39,947 nt of DNA from Prolixibacteraceae bacterium (GCA_007116765.1 SKHV01000296.1:1-39947); one strand, 5' to 3'. Counted from the first letter of the stretch, positions 27,062 to 37,600 are shown. The notes: generated from the letters alone by a model not told the origin. Made by a program: numbers and translations.

Positions 27062-30049
27062 CTACCAGTCCATGTTTTGGGTAAGCGATTCCCTGATTAT
27101 TTTCCTCAGTTCCATTTGTTTGTTCGAAACGGCAAAGCGTGCAGCAGGCCTGTATTTTTCGGCATAGCGTGGCCGGGCCGGGCGGTACGACATATTGTCC
27201 ATGGTGCCCCTCACATCAACACCGAGCTGAATGGGCAGCGGGCTTTCAACAAGTGAAATGTGGTAGTCGAAACTCATGTCGAAATTGTGGCGCCCGGCAA
27301 CAATGGCTTTGTAGCGGTCCATCACAATCAGGAAGGGGTATACATCAATTTCTTCGCGGAATATGGTGAATTCGGCCGAGAGGGAATCCACCCTGTTTTC
27401 GGCTTGTTTTGTAAAGCGCAGGGTTTTGGCAATTTCGCTGAAGGTTTCTCCGTCCATGAGCACCAAATCCTGTCCTGCCACCGAAGCAGCTCCACGCAGA
27501 GTCGACATCTTCAAGTTGTAGGTCGAGTCGAGATATGTTTCAATGGCCAGGTGAAATTCACCTTCGCCGCCAAATGAACGTAACATGGGCATTAGCGAAT
27601 CAACTTCGGGAATCATGCTCAAAAGTTCCGAGATTTCCACATCGAGCATGTGGTAGTCGAGCCCCAGAAAAAGATGGTTTTTACGCGGCGTGCGGTACAT
27701 GGCCGTGAGCTGCATGCGGGCTGCCGGTGTTACCAGGCGCATTTCATCGAGCAGCAAAATGCCGTCGTAAACGCGCACTATGCCAGTAATATTTGTAGCC
27801 GAATCTATGCCGAACGAAGCATTGTCGATTTTTGTATTCAGCGTTATGTCAATTCCTTTGGGAACCATATACGGGCCTGCATCGCTGACTACCGGGCCTC
27901 CATTTTCTTCAACCTGCACCTCTTCATAGCCAATGCCACTGGTGAGGTTCATTATTTGCATTACATCGGTGGTGCTCGATTCAAAATTAAAATTGCCCCG
28001 CAGGATTGAGTCTTCCCTGAAATACGACAAAACATTCACAAGTGTACCCGAAAGCCTGAAATCGGAGCGGTCAAGTACAATACTGCTTTCTTCAATGTTG
28101 AATGTTTCGGGGGTGAAGTCCAGTTTAATCGAAGGTATTTCTATATCGTAATTGAAGCCATCGTAAACAATGTAGCCTTTTTCCATATTGAGCAAACCTT
28201 GCGGCTGCCATTGTAAAAATATGTCTTCCTGCTTGCTGTCGTAAACAATATTTGATTCGATATTCATTTTTGCAATGTCGGCAAAACTTTGCCCCACTTT
28301 TCCGTTCATTTCGTTGCTGCTGAAAGCCATTTCAATGCCTATAATGTCGGGGTTTTCAATTCCGGGCGCTAACATTATTCTGCCAATTGGCTTGGTCAAA
28401 GCTATGGACATTGTGTCCATGCTTGCGCTTAATGCATCAATATTGAATGAGCAGATAATGTCAGGAACGCGCGTGGTGTCCATAACATCGGACATTTCAA
28501 TGTTAATAAAAGCATGCTCAAGCGCTACATCGAAGCTGTCGGGCATAAAGGCCGAAAAGTTTTGCGAAAAAACTGAGGCTGATATAAAGGCGGTATTAGC
28601 CGATTGCGGTGCATGGGCGGGCAAAGAAAATTCGATGTTTGTTTGGTCGCTTTTCACAAAAATGCTGTCGTAAACCGCATCGAGCGCATTTATGCTTAGC
28701 GTACCGGCCAGTTTCATTTTATCAATTTCAAACTTTTCGAGTTGCGCCAAAGTAAAAGCCGATTGAATTTTTCCGCTGGCTTTACCCTTCATTTCTATAT
28801 TTAAGTTTTCAGGAATAAAAGGCTTGAACTCTTCGAGCGTGAGCTTGCCATTGCTTTGCAGGTCGAGGTGTATGTCGGAAAACAATTGAGTAACTGTTCC
28901 TTTTGTGCTGATTTGCGATTGAGGTGTTTTTGCATCGAAGTTGTTAATATGCAATACAGTGGCCGCATCGCTAAGCAAGTCGGATGTAAAGGTGATTTCG
29001 CCAAAAACATCGTGCAATTTCAGCGGAACATCAACATAGCCCAGCGTTCCGTTTTCGAGGCTTATGCTCATATCGACCAGAGGCATTTCGTTTTGATTGT
29101 AGATGCCAATTACACTTCCCGTTGAGGCCACAAGTCCATCGGCTTCGATGCCTTCGTAATACGATTGAAACGAAGGGGGAACCAACTCCAGCACCCTGGC
29201 AAGTGGCGATTTATTCAGTATAAACGAAAGGCCGAAAGAGGTATCCTTGCTGTGGGAGTCGTAGGCAATGGAGCCGCTCATTTGCAGGTCAACATCGTTA
29301 AGTACTCCCTTTAGATTATCGATTAAGAGTTCTTGCTTGTCAAACACAAAATCGGACAAGAGGTGCATTTGCACGGGTGTATTCAAAAGGTATTGCTCAT
29401 TGAAATAATTGAACGAAACGACACTGCGATGGATTTTCACATCGCTGCGAACTACATTTTGCTCCACCGCTGCATTTATGAGTGCATGGAGTCCATCGAT
29501 AAGGGCATACATTTTCTCAACATGGTCGATATACGAAATATTGGTGTTTACAATGCTTATGCCATCAATTGTAATGGGCAGCTCTTCTGTTTCAGGGGCT
29601 TCGTTGTTATTTTCAATATTGCCGACCTCACTAACGGGGAAAATAGAATAATTATTAATGCCGGTTGAATCGACAAAAACATTCACGGTTCCATTGGTGA
29701 ATTTCAATTCATTAACATGAATTTCTTTTCTTTTTCGCCAGGCATCAACATCAACAATGGCCAGCATTTGCTGCGCTGCAACAAGTGTATCGTTTTGTGC
29801 ACCGGGGGTTGGGTTTATGAGGGCAAAGTCGGAAATTTTAAGACCAAATTGCGGAAAAGTACTGAAAAATGTGAGTTCGACTTCGCCAATCTGGCTTTGG
29901 CAGGTGAGCATTTTGTCGGCTTGTTTGCGCACAATGGGCGTGAGGCGTTCTGGCGTAAAAATAAGCCAAAGTGTTATGCTTACTGCAATTAAAGCAACTG
30001 CAAGCAAGGATAACAGTGTTATTAAAAATATTTTCAATGCCCGCCTCAT
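27062..30049 (-). CDS. AsmA family protein (AsmA-like C-terminal region)
   Basis: N-terminal TM helix; FSTFPQFGLKISDFALINP AsmA N-terminal motif; long beta-rich body; C-terminal YKAIVAGRHNFDMSFDYHISLVESPLPIQLGVDVRGTMDNMSYRPARPRY. Confidence 0.88.
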   Translation of the reverse strand: MRRALKIFLITLLSLLAVALIAVSITLWLIFTPERLTPIVRKQADKMLTCQSQIGEVELTFFSTFPQFGLKISDFALINPTPGAQNDTLVAAQQMLAIVDVDAWRKRKEIHVNELKFTNGTVNVFVDSTGINNYSIFPVSEVGNIENNNEAPETEELPITIDGISIVNTNISYIDHVEKMYALIDGLHALINAAVEQNVVRSDVKIHRSVVSFNYFNEQYLLNTPVQMHLLSDFVFDKQELLIDNLKGVLNDVDLQMSGSIAYDSHSKDTSFGLSFILNKSPLARVLELVPPSFQSYYEGIEADGLVASTGSVIGIYNQNEMPLVDMSISLENGTLGYVDVPLKLHDVFGEITFTSDLLSDAATVLHINNFDAKTPQSQISTKGTVTQLFSDIHLDLQSNGKLTLEEFKPFIPENLNIEMKGKASGKIQSAFTLAQLEKFEIDKMKLAGTLSINALDAVYDSIFVKSDQTNIEFSLPAHAPQSANTAFISASVFSQNFSAFMPDSFDVALEHAFINIEMSDVMDTTRVPDIICSFNIDALSASMDTMSIALTKPIGRIMLAPGIENPDIIGIEMAFSSNEMNGKVGQSFADIAKMNIESNIVYDSKQEDIFLQWQPQGLLNMEKGYIVYDGFNYDIEIPSIKLDFTPETFNIEESSIVLDRSDFRLSGTLVNVLSYFREDSILRGNFNFESSTTDVMQIMNLTSGIGYEEVQVEENGGPVVSDAGPYMVPKGIDITLNTKIDNASFGIDSATNITGIVRVYDGILLLDEMRLVTPAARMQLTAMYRTPRKNHLFLGLDYHMLDVEISELLSMIPEVDSLMPMLRSFGGEGEFHLAIETYLDSTYNLKMSTLRGAASVAGQDLVLMDGETFSEIAKTLRFTKQAENRVDSLSAEFTIFREEIDVYPFLIVMDRYKAIVAGRHNFDMSFDYHISLVESPLPIQLGVDVRGTMDNMSYRPARPRYAEKYRPAARFAVSNKQMELRKIIRESLTQNMDW

Positions 30050-30061
30050 GGGTTATTCTTT

Positions 30062-30433
30062 TTATGGTGATGTGCTTACTTTGGTAAACGAAAATGTTTT
30101 TCCAAAGCTGTCTTCATATTTCAGCGAGGTTTCGCTTAGTTGGGTAACTGTATAAATTTTGGGTACAGTGCCCCCCATTTCCATTATGTGAATGTGGGTT
30201 AGTTCAGCCTCAACCAGTGTCCAGGTAAAACTTTGTGCTTCGTCCTCCATCACATCGTCGCCTTCGTCCCAGGTTGTTCCTGTACCATCAATAAGGTATT
30301 TATAATAAAGTGTGCCCGACTCCCATTTCCCAATGAGCATCGATTCATCGAAAGAATCGTCGAAGTCGATACACGAAGTAACAAGAAATAAAGAAAAAAG
30401 CAGCACCGAAAAATAAAGAATAATTCTTTTCAT
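30062..30433 (-). CDS. Small lipocalin-like lipoprotein
   Basis: Lipobox FLVTSCIDF; LIGKWESGTLYYKY and QLSETSLKYEDS typical of lipocalin-like Bacteroidota lipoproteins; ends 12 bp upstream of the AsmA-like gene. Confidence 0.7.
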   Translation of the reverse strand: MKRIILYFSVLLFSLFLVTSCIDFDDSFDESMLIGKWESGTLYYKYLIDGTGTTWDEGDDVMEDEAQSFTWTLVEAELTHIHIMEMGGTVPKIYTVTQLSETSLKYEDSFGKTFSFTKVSTSP

Positions 30434-30483
30434 AGCGATAATATTACAAGATTAAACTTGAACTAAAATAGAGAAAAATCCAT

Positions 30484-30534
30484 TAAAAAACACCATAACA
30501 TACATCAATTAATTCTGTATGTTATGGTGTTTCT
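30484..30534 (-). terminator. Rho-independent terminator of the S41 protease gene
   Basis: Perfect 16-bp arms AAACACCATAACATAC (30488-30503) / GTATGTTATGGTGTTT (30517-30532); T-run follows on the minus strand. Confidence 0.8.
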
Positions 30535-30548
30535 TTATGCTGAAAAAA

Positions 30549-33500
30549 TTACTTCACCGGTGCTGCCGGAATTTGAGGTAATGGTTTTCTGTCATTAAGT
30601 TCTTCGAGAATAATTTCGATGGCCTTATTAAGCTGCTGATCTTCACCTATGAACTCTTTATACGGGTCGTTCTCAATCATTATATCAGGCTCTACTCCTA
30701 CACCCTCTATCATCCAGTTTCCATCCATGGAAATAGAGGTGAACTGAGGAATTCTCAGGTCGGTGCCATCGACAAAAGGCAGAGAACCTGTAATACCCAC
30801 AACACCACCCCATGAACGAGTTCCCACTATGGTTCCAAGACCCATTTCGCGGAAACCGTATGGGAATAGGTCGCCATCGGAAGCCGAATATTTATCGATC
30901 AATGTAACCTTGGGACCCACAAGCGTTTCACGAGGCACTGGAGTTACCTCAGGTGAATTGCGTCTCATATTGGCTCGGTATGCTTCGCGTGCCAAACGCT
31001 CGAGTATCATGGGTGAAACGTTTCCACCTCCGTTTCCACGGTCGTCGATAATGAGTCCTTCTTTATGAAGCTGCGGATAAAAATAGCGCACAAACTGATT
31101 CAATCCGTTAGGCCCCATGTCGGGAATATGAACATATCCAATTTTTCCGTCGGTCGCTTCGTTCACTTTTCGGATATTATCGTTTACCCATTTGAAGTAG
31201 TAAAGTTCACTTTCGTCGTCGATGGGTTCAACCAATACTTTCCTCGCACCTTCTTCCCGGGGATTGCTGTTTATGGTCAGCTCGACAGTTTGGCCGGCTT
31301 TACCAACCAACAATTCAAAAATATTGCTTAGCTGATTCACCGGCTGCCTGTCAATGGCAATGATAAAGTCACCTTCGCTTACATCGACACCGGGAACCTG
31401 TAGTGGCGAGGCCAAAGACTTGCTCCATGGAGCGCCGTCGAGAATTTCATCAATTTGGAAGAAGCCCGAATTGTGTGCCGAAATTTTGGCTCCCAGCAAT
31501 CCAGTTTTGATTCTTTCAGGAGTGGGTTTTTCTCCGGTATTGATATAGGCATGCCCCGCGTTGAGCTCGCCAATCATCTCACCCAAAATATAGTTAAGAT
31601 CGTCGCGATGGTTCACATAGGGAAGTATCTCACTGTATTTATCATGAATGCTTTTCCAGTCGACACCGTGCATGTTTTCCACGTAGAAGAAGTCGCGCAT
31701 TTGTCGCCAAACCTCGTCAAAAATTTGTTTCCACTCGGCTTTGTAGTCGATGTGCATTTTCACTCCCGACAAATCAAGCGGCTTGTCTATTTTAATGGGA
31801 GCAGAAGGCACATCAATCACACTCCAGTTACTACCCTGTGCCACCAACATTTTTTTGTGGTCTGACGAAACGGTATATCTGTAATTCCCCAAATCTTCTT
31901 CTTTTTGATTTTTAAAATCGTACCTCATGAGTGAGCTTTGATTCGATGCCCCCTGAATGGTGCGATTGTAGAACAAAATACCATTAATGCATTGTATATT
32001 TGAGTAGTATGCAGGCTGTATGGGCAGAGCTACAATTCGCCTTTCAATGCCGTCGAAATCAATTTCGACAAGTTCATTTTTCTTATCTTCTTCTTTTTTA
32101 TCGCCTTCACCATTTGTCGGAACAACGTCGGTGTTTACCAAGGCAAAGGGTGAAGGAGTTTTTTTGCTGAGCATGGCCGCATACACCCTGTCGGTGTTAA
32201 TATATGCATGATTCCACTCGGTACGACTATAGGTTGGATTAAAATCGCGTTGCGATGAATAAAGAAGATACTTGCCGTCGCACGAAAAAGCCGGACTCGA
32301 TGAGCTGTACCATTTTTCAGTGACTTGATTGATATCTCCGCTTTCTACATTTACCAGTTTGATAACATTCATTTGGTTGGGCATACCGTCGGAGAAGGCA
32401 ATCCAACGACTATCGGGGCTCCAGTTAAAGTCGCCCAGGCGCGAAAAGGTACTGCCGGCCAATTGTTTTGTTCGTCCATTATCAACTTGAGTAAGCATAA
32501 GTCTGTAGTGCTGATCGTTCCATGCAATGTAACGACTATCGGGGCTCCAGCTGAAATTGAATTTATAGGTATCGCTATCTTGCGTAAGCTGCTTTGCTTC
32601 TCCTTCACCATTTGCTGCCTGAATCCAAATTTCGTATTCACCGCTTTGGTCAGAAATCCATGCCATCCATTCGCCATTTGCCGAGTATTTGGCTGCACGG
32701 TCGTGAGCATGTGGACTTTGGGTATGATTATAAGTAATTCCTTTGTCGGCCGGCACAGAGAAAATATCGCCCCGGGCAGTGAAAAGAACCCTTTCGCCGG
32801 TAGGCGACAAACTGGCCGAAGCTATATTCCCCGACACATCGGTAAGGGCCTGCCGCGCAAATCGCATATCGTTATGAATCACAACTTCAATCTGCTTAAT
32901 TTCACGGGTTTTTGCATCGAAGGTGAATAAGAATCCCCCTTTTTCGAAAACAATTGTATTGCCGTTGTGCGAAGGAAACTTAATGTCGTAATCGGTAAAA
33001 TGTGTTACTTTTTCGGTTTCTTGGGTATTAGTGTTATATACAAAAAGGTTCATTGTCCGATCTCTGTCCGAGAGAAAAAATATTTCGTTGCCAATCCACA
33101 TGGGAAACAAATCCTGTGCATCGTTTTGAGTGATGGCTTTGGTTTCGTTTGTATTAAAATCGCGCACCCAAATTTCGTCAGCCATTCCACCCCGGTAATA
33201 TTTCCAGGTTCTGAACTCGCGAAAAACCCGATTGTAAGCCAATTTTTCGCCATCGGGCGAAAATGATGAAAATCCGCCTTCGGGCATGGGGAGTTGCTCG
33301 GGCAAGCCACCATTTACCGAAACTTTATATAACTGCCCTTTAAAAGAATTAAAAGAGTTCATGCGACTGCGGAAAATAATGTTTTCGCCATCGGGAGTCC
33401 AAGCCATTACAATGTTGTTTGGTCCCATACGATCGGAGACATCATCGCGACTAAGGGTTGCAGTATAGGTTAAACGTCTGGGCTCTCCACCGTTTGCCGG

Positions 33501-33779
33501 CATAACAAAAACTTCGGTATTGCCGTCGTATTGTCCGGTAAAGGCAATTTGCGAACCATCAGGCGAAAAACGGGCAAACATTTCCATGCCCTCGTGCGAA
33601 GTAATTTTCCGGGCAATTCCACCATCGATGGGTACAACATAAATGTCGCCGGCATGGGTGAATACTATTTGTGTGTCACTCACACCCGGGAAACGTAACA
33701 AACGTGCTTCGTTTGCATACATAATAGCGGGCACTAAAAACATAATGGTAATTGATAACAACAGCTCTTTTAGCTTCAT
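30549..33779 (-). CDS. Tricorn-type S41 family protease with WD40/TolB-like propeller and PDZ domain
   Basis: Repeats such as FSPDGSQIAFTGQYDGNTEVFVMPANGGEPRRLTY; PDZ-like GVDVSEGDFIIAIDRQPV; S41 active region DRGNGGGNVSPMILERL...DKYSASDGDLFPYGFREMGLG. Signal peptide at N-terminus. Confidence 0.94.
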   Translation of the reverse strand: MKLKELLLSITIMFLVPAIMYANEARLLRFPGVSDTQIVFTHAGDIYVVPIDGGIARKITSHEGMEMFARFSPDGSQIAFTGQYDGNTEVFVMPANGGEPRRLTYTATLSRDDVSDRMGPNNIVMAWTPDGENIIFRSRMNSFNSFKGQLYKVSVNGGLPEQLPMPEGGFSSFSPDGEKLAYNRVFREFRTWKYYRGGMADEIWVRDFNTNETKAITQNDAQDLFPMWIGNEIFFLSDRDRTMNLFVYNTNTQETEKVTHFTDYDIKFPSHNGNTIVFEKGGFLFTFDAKTREIKQIEVVIHNDMRFARQALTDVSGNIASASLSPTGERVLFTARGDIFSVPADKGITYNHTQSPHAHDRAAKYSANGEWMAWISDQSGEYEIWIQAANGEGEAKQLTQDSDTYKFNFSWSPDSRYIAWNDQHYRLMLTQVDNGRTKQLAGSTFSRLGDFNWSPDSRWIAFSDGMPNQMNVIKLVNVESGDINQVTEKWYSSSSPAFSCDGKYLLYSSQRDFNPTYSRTEWNHAYINTDRVYAAMLSKKTPSPFALVNTDVVPTNGEGDKKEEDKKNELVEIDFDGIERRIVALPIQPAYYSNIQCINGILFYNRTIQGASNQSSLMRYDFKNQKEEDLGNYRYTVSSDHKKMLVAQGSNWSVIDVPSAPIKIDKPLDLSGVKMHIDYKAEWKQIFDEVWRQMRDFFYVENMHGVDWKSIHDKYSEILPYVNHRDDLNYILGEMIGELNAGHAYINTGEKPTPERIKTGLLGAKISAHNSGFFQIDEILDGAPWSKSLASPLQVPGVDVSEGDFIIAIDRQPVNQLSNIFELLVGKAGQTVELTINSNPREEGARKVLVEPIDDESELYYFKWVNDNIRKVNEATDGKIGYVHIPDMGPNGLNQFVRYFYPQLHKEGLIIDDRGNGGGNVSPMILERLAREAYRANMRRNSPEVTPVPRETLVGPKVTLIDKYSASDGDLFPYGFREMGLGTIVGTRSWGGVVGITGSLPFVDGTDLRIPQFTSISMDGNWMIEGVGVEPDIMIENDPYKEFIGEDQQLNKAIEIILEELNDRKPLPQIPAAPVK

Positions 33780-33881
33780 AGTCCTATATTTTTATTTATA
33801 CTAATTTGGTAGATTATTATTCATGGTGTAAAAATATCAATGTTTAAGAATAATATCAACGGCATTCATCATACTTAAAAA

Positions 33882-33921
33882 CAAAAAAGCCTGAAATATG
33901 TTGTTTCAGGCTTTTTATTGA
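33882..33921 (-). terminator. Rho-independent terminator after the GH5 gene
   Basis: AAAAAGCCTGAAA...TTTCAGGCTTTTT hairpin just downstream of the minus-strand GH5 stop. Confidence 0.8.
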
Positions 33922-33939
33922 TTATTGAGCATTCAATGT

Positions 33940-35124
33940 TTATTCTGATTTTGAATATATTATCGCATTTATAGCACCCGGATATATTTGCGTACCTGTT
34001 TTTCGGTCGAAAAGCCCGAACCCATTATTGCCAGTGTACCCATTGTCCCAATATACAGGCACAAGGCCATATTCAAGTGCAACATGAGTGACATAGGACA
34101 AATAATAATGCAGTGATTCTACATGATTCTCGTAACCGCTTTCGGGCGACATACGACGTATTGCTCCATATTCGCCCAAAACAACGGGAATGTCTTTGTC
34201 GATGAATTTGCTTTTCATTTTTCCGAAGGTTTCTTTTACCCATTCTTCCTGTCCCCACAACGACACATCTCCTTCTGCAAAAGGTTTACCCCATTGTGAT
34301 TTATGGTCTTTGCCTTCGTTCAATGCAAAATCGTAAGGATCGTAGTAATGCACTTCAACCATTAAGCGATCGGGAGTAATATCATTTGGCAAAACGAAAT
34401 AATTCACGGTGTGTTCAATATTCGTATTATAGCCTTGCACAAGCAAATACCTTGTTTGGTTACGTTTTCCGCTAGCACGCACAGTGTTTACAAAAGTTTG
34501 ATTGAAGGAGTTTTGCACTTCGGCATTTTCCTGAGTGGGTGCATCCCAATTATTTGTTACATGCACTTCGTTGGTTCCGGCAAAAAGTAAATAATCATTG
34601 TAATCAATAAACCGAAGCGCGATTTGTTCCCAAAGTGCTTCAACTTTATTGTTCAATTCTTCCTGTTTATTGTAAAAAGGTTGATTGAGCCAACCCCCGT
34701 CCCAGTGGAGGTTAATAATTGCATACATGTTATTATTGAGCACATAATTTACAACTTCTTCTACCCTATTAAGCCACTCTTCTTTTATTTGATGCGTTTC
34801 GTTGTTTTCGAGCTGGTGCGACCACGACACAGGAATGCGCACGGCATTGAAGCCGGCAGCTTTTACTGAATCGATTAGCTGCTGAGTAATTACCGGATTT
34901 CCCCATGTAGTTTCATCGCCGGATAGCACCCCCTTGTTTGCGTTTATGGCCTCAAGCGAATTACCCAGATTCCACCCTACACCCATATCTTTTGCAAGTT
35001 CTATTGCACTGATATTACGCATATCAGGGTATTCAACCTTTGCGTTTTCAACTAAATAAGAAGAGTCGCTGCTAAGCACTAAAAGAGATAATACGACAAG
35101 TGTTAAGGTTAAAAGAGACTTCAT
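33940..35124 (-). CDS. Glycoside hydrolase family 5 (cellulase-type) secreted enzyme
   Basis: MGVGWNLGNSLEAINANKG, AAGFNAVRIPVSWSHQL, YAIINLHWDGGW, LLFAGTNEVHV (acid/base Glu), IPVVLGEYGAI (nucleophile Glu), VPVYWDNG; signal peptide. Confidence 0.93.
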   Translation of the reverse strand: MKSLLTLTLVVLSLLVLSSDSSYLVENAKVEYPDMRNISAIELAKDMGVGWNLGNSLEAINANKGVLSGDETTWGNPVITQQLIDSVKAAGFNAVRIPVSWSHQLENNETHQIKEEWLNRVEEVVNYVLNNNMYAIINLHWDGGWLNQPFYNKQEELNNKVEALWEQIALRFIDYNDYLLFAGTNEVHVTNNWDAPTQENAEVQNSFNQTFVNTVRASGKRNQTRYLLVQGYNTNIEHTVNYFVLPNDITPDRLMVEVHYYDPYDFALNEGKDHKSQWGKPFAEGDVSLWGQEEWVKETFGKMKSKFIDKDIPVVLGEYGAIRRMSPESGYENHVESLHYYLSYVTHVALEYGLVPVYWDNGYTGNNGFGLFDRKTGTQIYPGAINAIIYSKSE

Positions 35125-35157
35125 TATTTCTGTATTTCAATGTATTTTTTTGAAATG

Positions 35158-35165
35158 CAAAAATA
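35158..35165 (-). promoter_or_regulatory. -7 box (TATTTTTG on minus strand) upstream of GH5
   Basis: Minus strand TTGTTCTATTATTTTTGC, about 34 bp upstream of the start. Confidence 0.5.
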
Positions 35166-35246
35166 ATAGAACAAGTCACAGCAAGCTCAACATGATGTAA
35201 ACAATGCGTGTACTAAATGTATACACATATTATAAAAAAATACGTT

Positions 35247-36557
35247 TTACTTGTTCCGGAACACAATAGTAACAGGAGATCCTTCAAAATCGAAATACTC
35301 GCGTATTTTGTTTTCTAAATAACGTTTGTAAGGGGCTTTTATGTATTGCGGTAAGTTTGCATAAAAAGCAAATGTGGGCGTAGGCGTGGGCAACTGAGTT
35401 ACGTATTTAATTTTTATAAGCTTCCCTTTTGTCGAAGGTGGAGAGAAATGCTCAATTGCCTCAAGCAAATATTCATTTAGCAATGAAGTTTTGATTTTCT
35501 TTTTACGATTTTCGTATACTTTCATTGCAACTTCGAAAGCTTTCAAAATACGCTGTTTGGTCAATGCCGAAGTGAAAATAATGGGCACATCGGTAAAAGG
35601 AGCTATTTTTTCTTTTATCTTTTCGGTAAATAACTTAGTGCTTTTATGGTCTTTTTCAACTAAATCCCATTTGTTTACCAGAATCACCACTCCTTTTTTA
35701 TTTTTTAGAGCCAGATTGAATATATTCACATCCTGAGCTTCTAGTCCCTGCGTGGCATCCACAAGAAGAAGGCACACGTCGGAAGCTTCGATTGCACGTA
35801 TTGAGCGCATTACCGAGTAAAACTCGATATTTTCGTGCACTTTTCCCTTTTTCCGGAGTCCGGCAGTATCGGCCAGAATAAAATCGTGGCCAAATTTGTT
35901 GTAGCGCGTAGAAATCGTGTCACGCGTGGTTCCTGCCACATCAGTTACAATGTGCCGATTTTCGTCGGTAAGCGCATTTATGAGTGACGATTTACCTACG
36001 TTAGGTCTTCCAACAATGGCAAAATGAGGTATTTCGTCCTCTTCTTCGGATGTACTTTCAGCTTTAGGAAATGCTTCAACCACTTTATCAAGGAGGTCGC
36101 CGGTTCCGCTTCCGTTAATCGACGATATGCAAAAAATATCGCCAAGCCCGAGGTTGTAAAATTCGTACGAATCGGCTATACGGGCATGGTTGTCAACCTT
36201 ATTTACTGCAACAAAAACCGGTTTATCCACCTTACGGAGCATTTCAGACACGGCATCGTCAAGATCGGTTACTCCAATTTCAACATCAACCACATAAATT
36301 ATTACATCGGACTCGTCAATTGCCAATAGCACCTGACGTTTTATTTCTTCTTCAAAAACATCGGTTGAGCTGGCTACATAACCACCAGTATCGATAATTG
36401 AAAACTGTGCACCATTCCATTCGCCTTTTCCGTAATTACGGTCGCGAGTTACTCCCGACACATCGTCGACAATTGCAGTGCGCGACTCCACAATGCGATT
36501 AAACAAGGTCGATTTACCCACATTGGGCCTTCCTACTATAGCTACTATATTACTCAT
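35247..36557 (-). CDS. der: Ribosome biogenesis GTPase Der
   Basis: Two tandem GTPase domains: [16 protein letters not shown]...DTGGY and [15 protein letters not shown]...[10 protein letters not shown], then a KH-like C-terminus. Confidence 0.98.
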   Translation of the reverse strand: MSNIVAIVGRPNVGKSTLFNRIVESRTAIVDDVSGVTRDRNYGKGEWNGAQFSIIDTGGYVASSTDVFEEEIKRQVLLAIDESDVIIYVVDVEIGVTDLDDAVSEMLRKVDKPVFVAVNKVDNHARIADSYEFYNLGLGDIFCISSINGSGTGDLLDKVVEAFPKAESTSEEEDEIPHFAIVGRPNVGKSSLINALTDENRHIVTDVAGTTRDTISTRYNKFGHDFILADTAGLRKKGKVHENIEFYSVMRSIRAIEASDVCLLLVDATQGLEAQDVNIFNLALKNKKGVVILVNKWDLVEKDHKSTKLFTEKIKEKIAPFTDVPIIFTSALTKQRILKAFEVAMKVYENRKKKIKTSLLNEYLLEAIEHFSPPSTKGKLIKIKYVTQLPTPTPTFAFYANLPQYIKAPYKRYLENKIREYFDFEGSPVTIVFRNK

Positions 36558-36573
36558 CTATTTTTTCCTTTTC

Positions 36574-37458
36574 TTAATGCATTTCGTATCCAAAGCCTCG
36601 CAACTTTTTGTCTTCATCGCGCCAGCCTTTGCTCACTTTTACGTATAATTCGAGAAACACTTTCTTCTCAAAAAATTCTTCAATATCTTTTCGTGCGTCG
36701 GTACCAACACGCTTAAGTGCCTTTCCCTGATGCCCTATAATTATTCCCTTTTGTGTTTCGCGATTCACATAAATCACCGCCCGCAACCTCAATATTCTGG
36801 CTTCATCTTCAAATGACTCCACCTCAACCTCAACCGAGTAAGGTATTTCTTTTTGATAGTAGAGCAATATCTTTTCCCGTATAATTTCCTGAACAAAGAA
36901 ACGTTCATTTCGATCGGTAAGTTCGTCTTTTGGGAAATAAGCAGGCCCTTCGGGTAAATGCTCCATAATCATATCGAAAATCGGAGCAATATTGAATTTT
37001 TCGGTAGCCGAAACAGGCAGTATAGTAGCTTTAGGTAATAGTTCTTTCCATTGCTCAATCAATTCAGCTACTTTTTCCTGATCGGATAAATCAACTTTAT
37101 TTAAAAGAAGAATAACGGGAATTTCCGATTGCTGAACACGCTCAAGGTAGCTTGAGTTTTTATCTATTTTCTCAACTACGTCGGTCACATAAATAATCAC
37201 ATCGGCATCAATAAGTGCAGAATCCACAAATTTCATCATGTTTTCCTGCAACTTGTAGTTTGGTTTCAAAATACCTGGAGTATCGGAATATACAATCTGA
37301 AAATCATCGCCGCTTACAATTCCTTTGATACGGTGACGAGTGGTTTGCATTTTCGAAGTAATAATTGATATTTTCTCCCCCACCAGAGTATTCATAATGG
37401 TTGATTTTCCTACGTTAGGGTTGCCTACTATATTTACAAAGCCTGATTTATGTGCCAT
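36574..37458 (-). CDS. era: GTPase Era
   Basis: VNIVGNPNVGKSTIMNTLVGEKISIITSKMQTTRHRIKGIVSGDDFQIVYSDTPGI; C-terminal KH domain IIGHQGKALKRVGTDARKDIEEFF; GWRDEDKKLRGFGY. Confidence 0.98.
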   Translation of the reverse strand: MAHKSGFVNIVGNPNVGKSTIMNTLVGEKISIITSKMQTTRHRIKGIVSGDDFQIVYSDTPGILKPNYKLQENMMKFVDSALIDADVIIYVTDVVEKIDKNSSYLERVQQSEIPVILLLNKVDLSDQEKVAELIEQWKELLPKATILPVSATEKFNIAPIFDMIMEHLPEGPAYFPKDELTDRNERFFVQEIIREKILLYYQKEIPYSVEVEVESFEDEARILRLRAVIYVNRETQKGIIIGHQGKALKRVGTDARKDIEEFFEKKVFLELYVKVSKGWRDEDKKLRGFGYEMH

Positions 37459-37493
37459 GAATTGATTATATGTGAATTACTACAAATATTCTG

Positions 37494-37501
37494 CAAAGAT
37501 A
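37494..37501 (-). promoter_or_regulatory. -7 box (TATCTTTG on minus strand) upstream of era-der
   Basis: TAnnTTTG match 36 bp upstream of the era start. Confidence 0.55.
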
Positions 37502-37580
37502 ATTGTTTTTAAACCAACTACCGACTTGATGCAAATTTCGGTTCAATTAATAACATAATCGCAATCTGTAATACTCATTT

Positions 37581-37600
37581 TTCTACAACCAGTTGTAGAA
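37581..37600. promoter_or_regulatory. 20-bp perfect palindrome (candidate operator) upstream of the HydC/HydB operon
   Basis: TTCTACAAC-CA-GTTGTAGAA: two perfect 9-bp arms with a 2-bp spacer, about 100 bp upstream of the gene at 37699. Confidence 0.6.
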
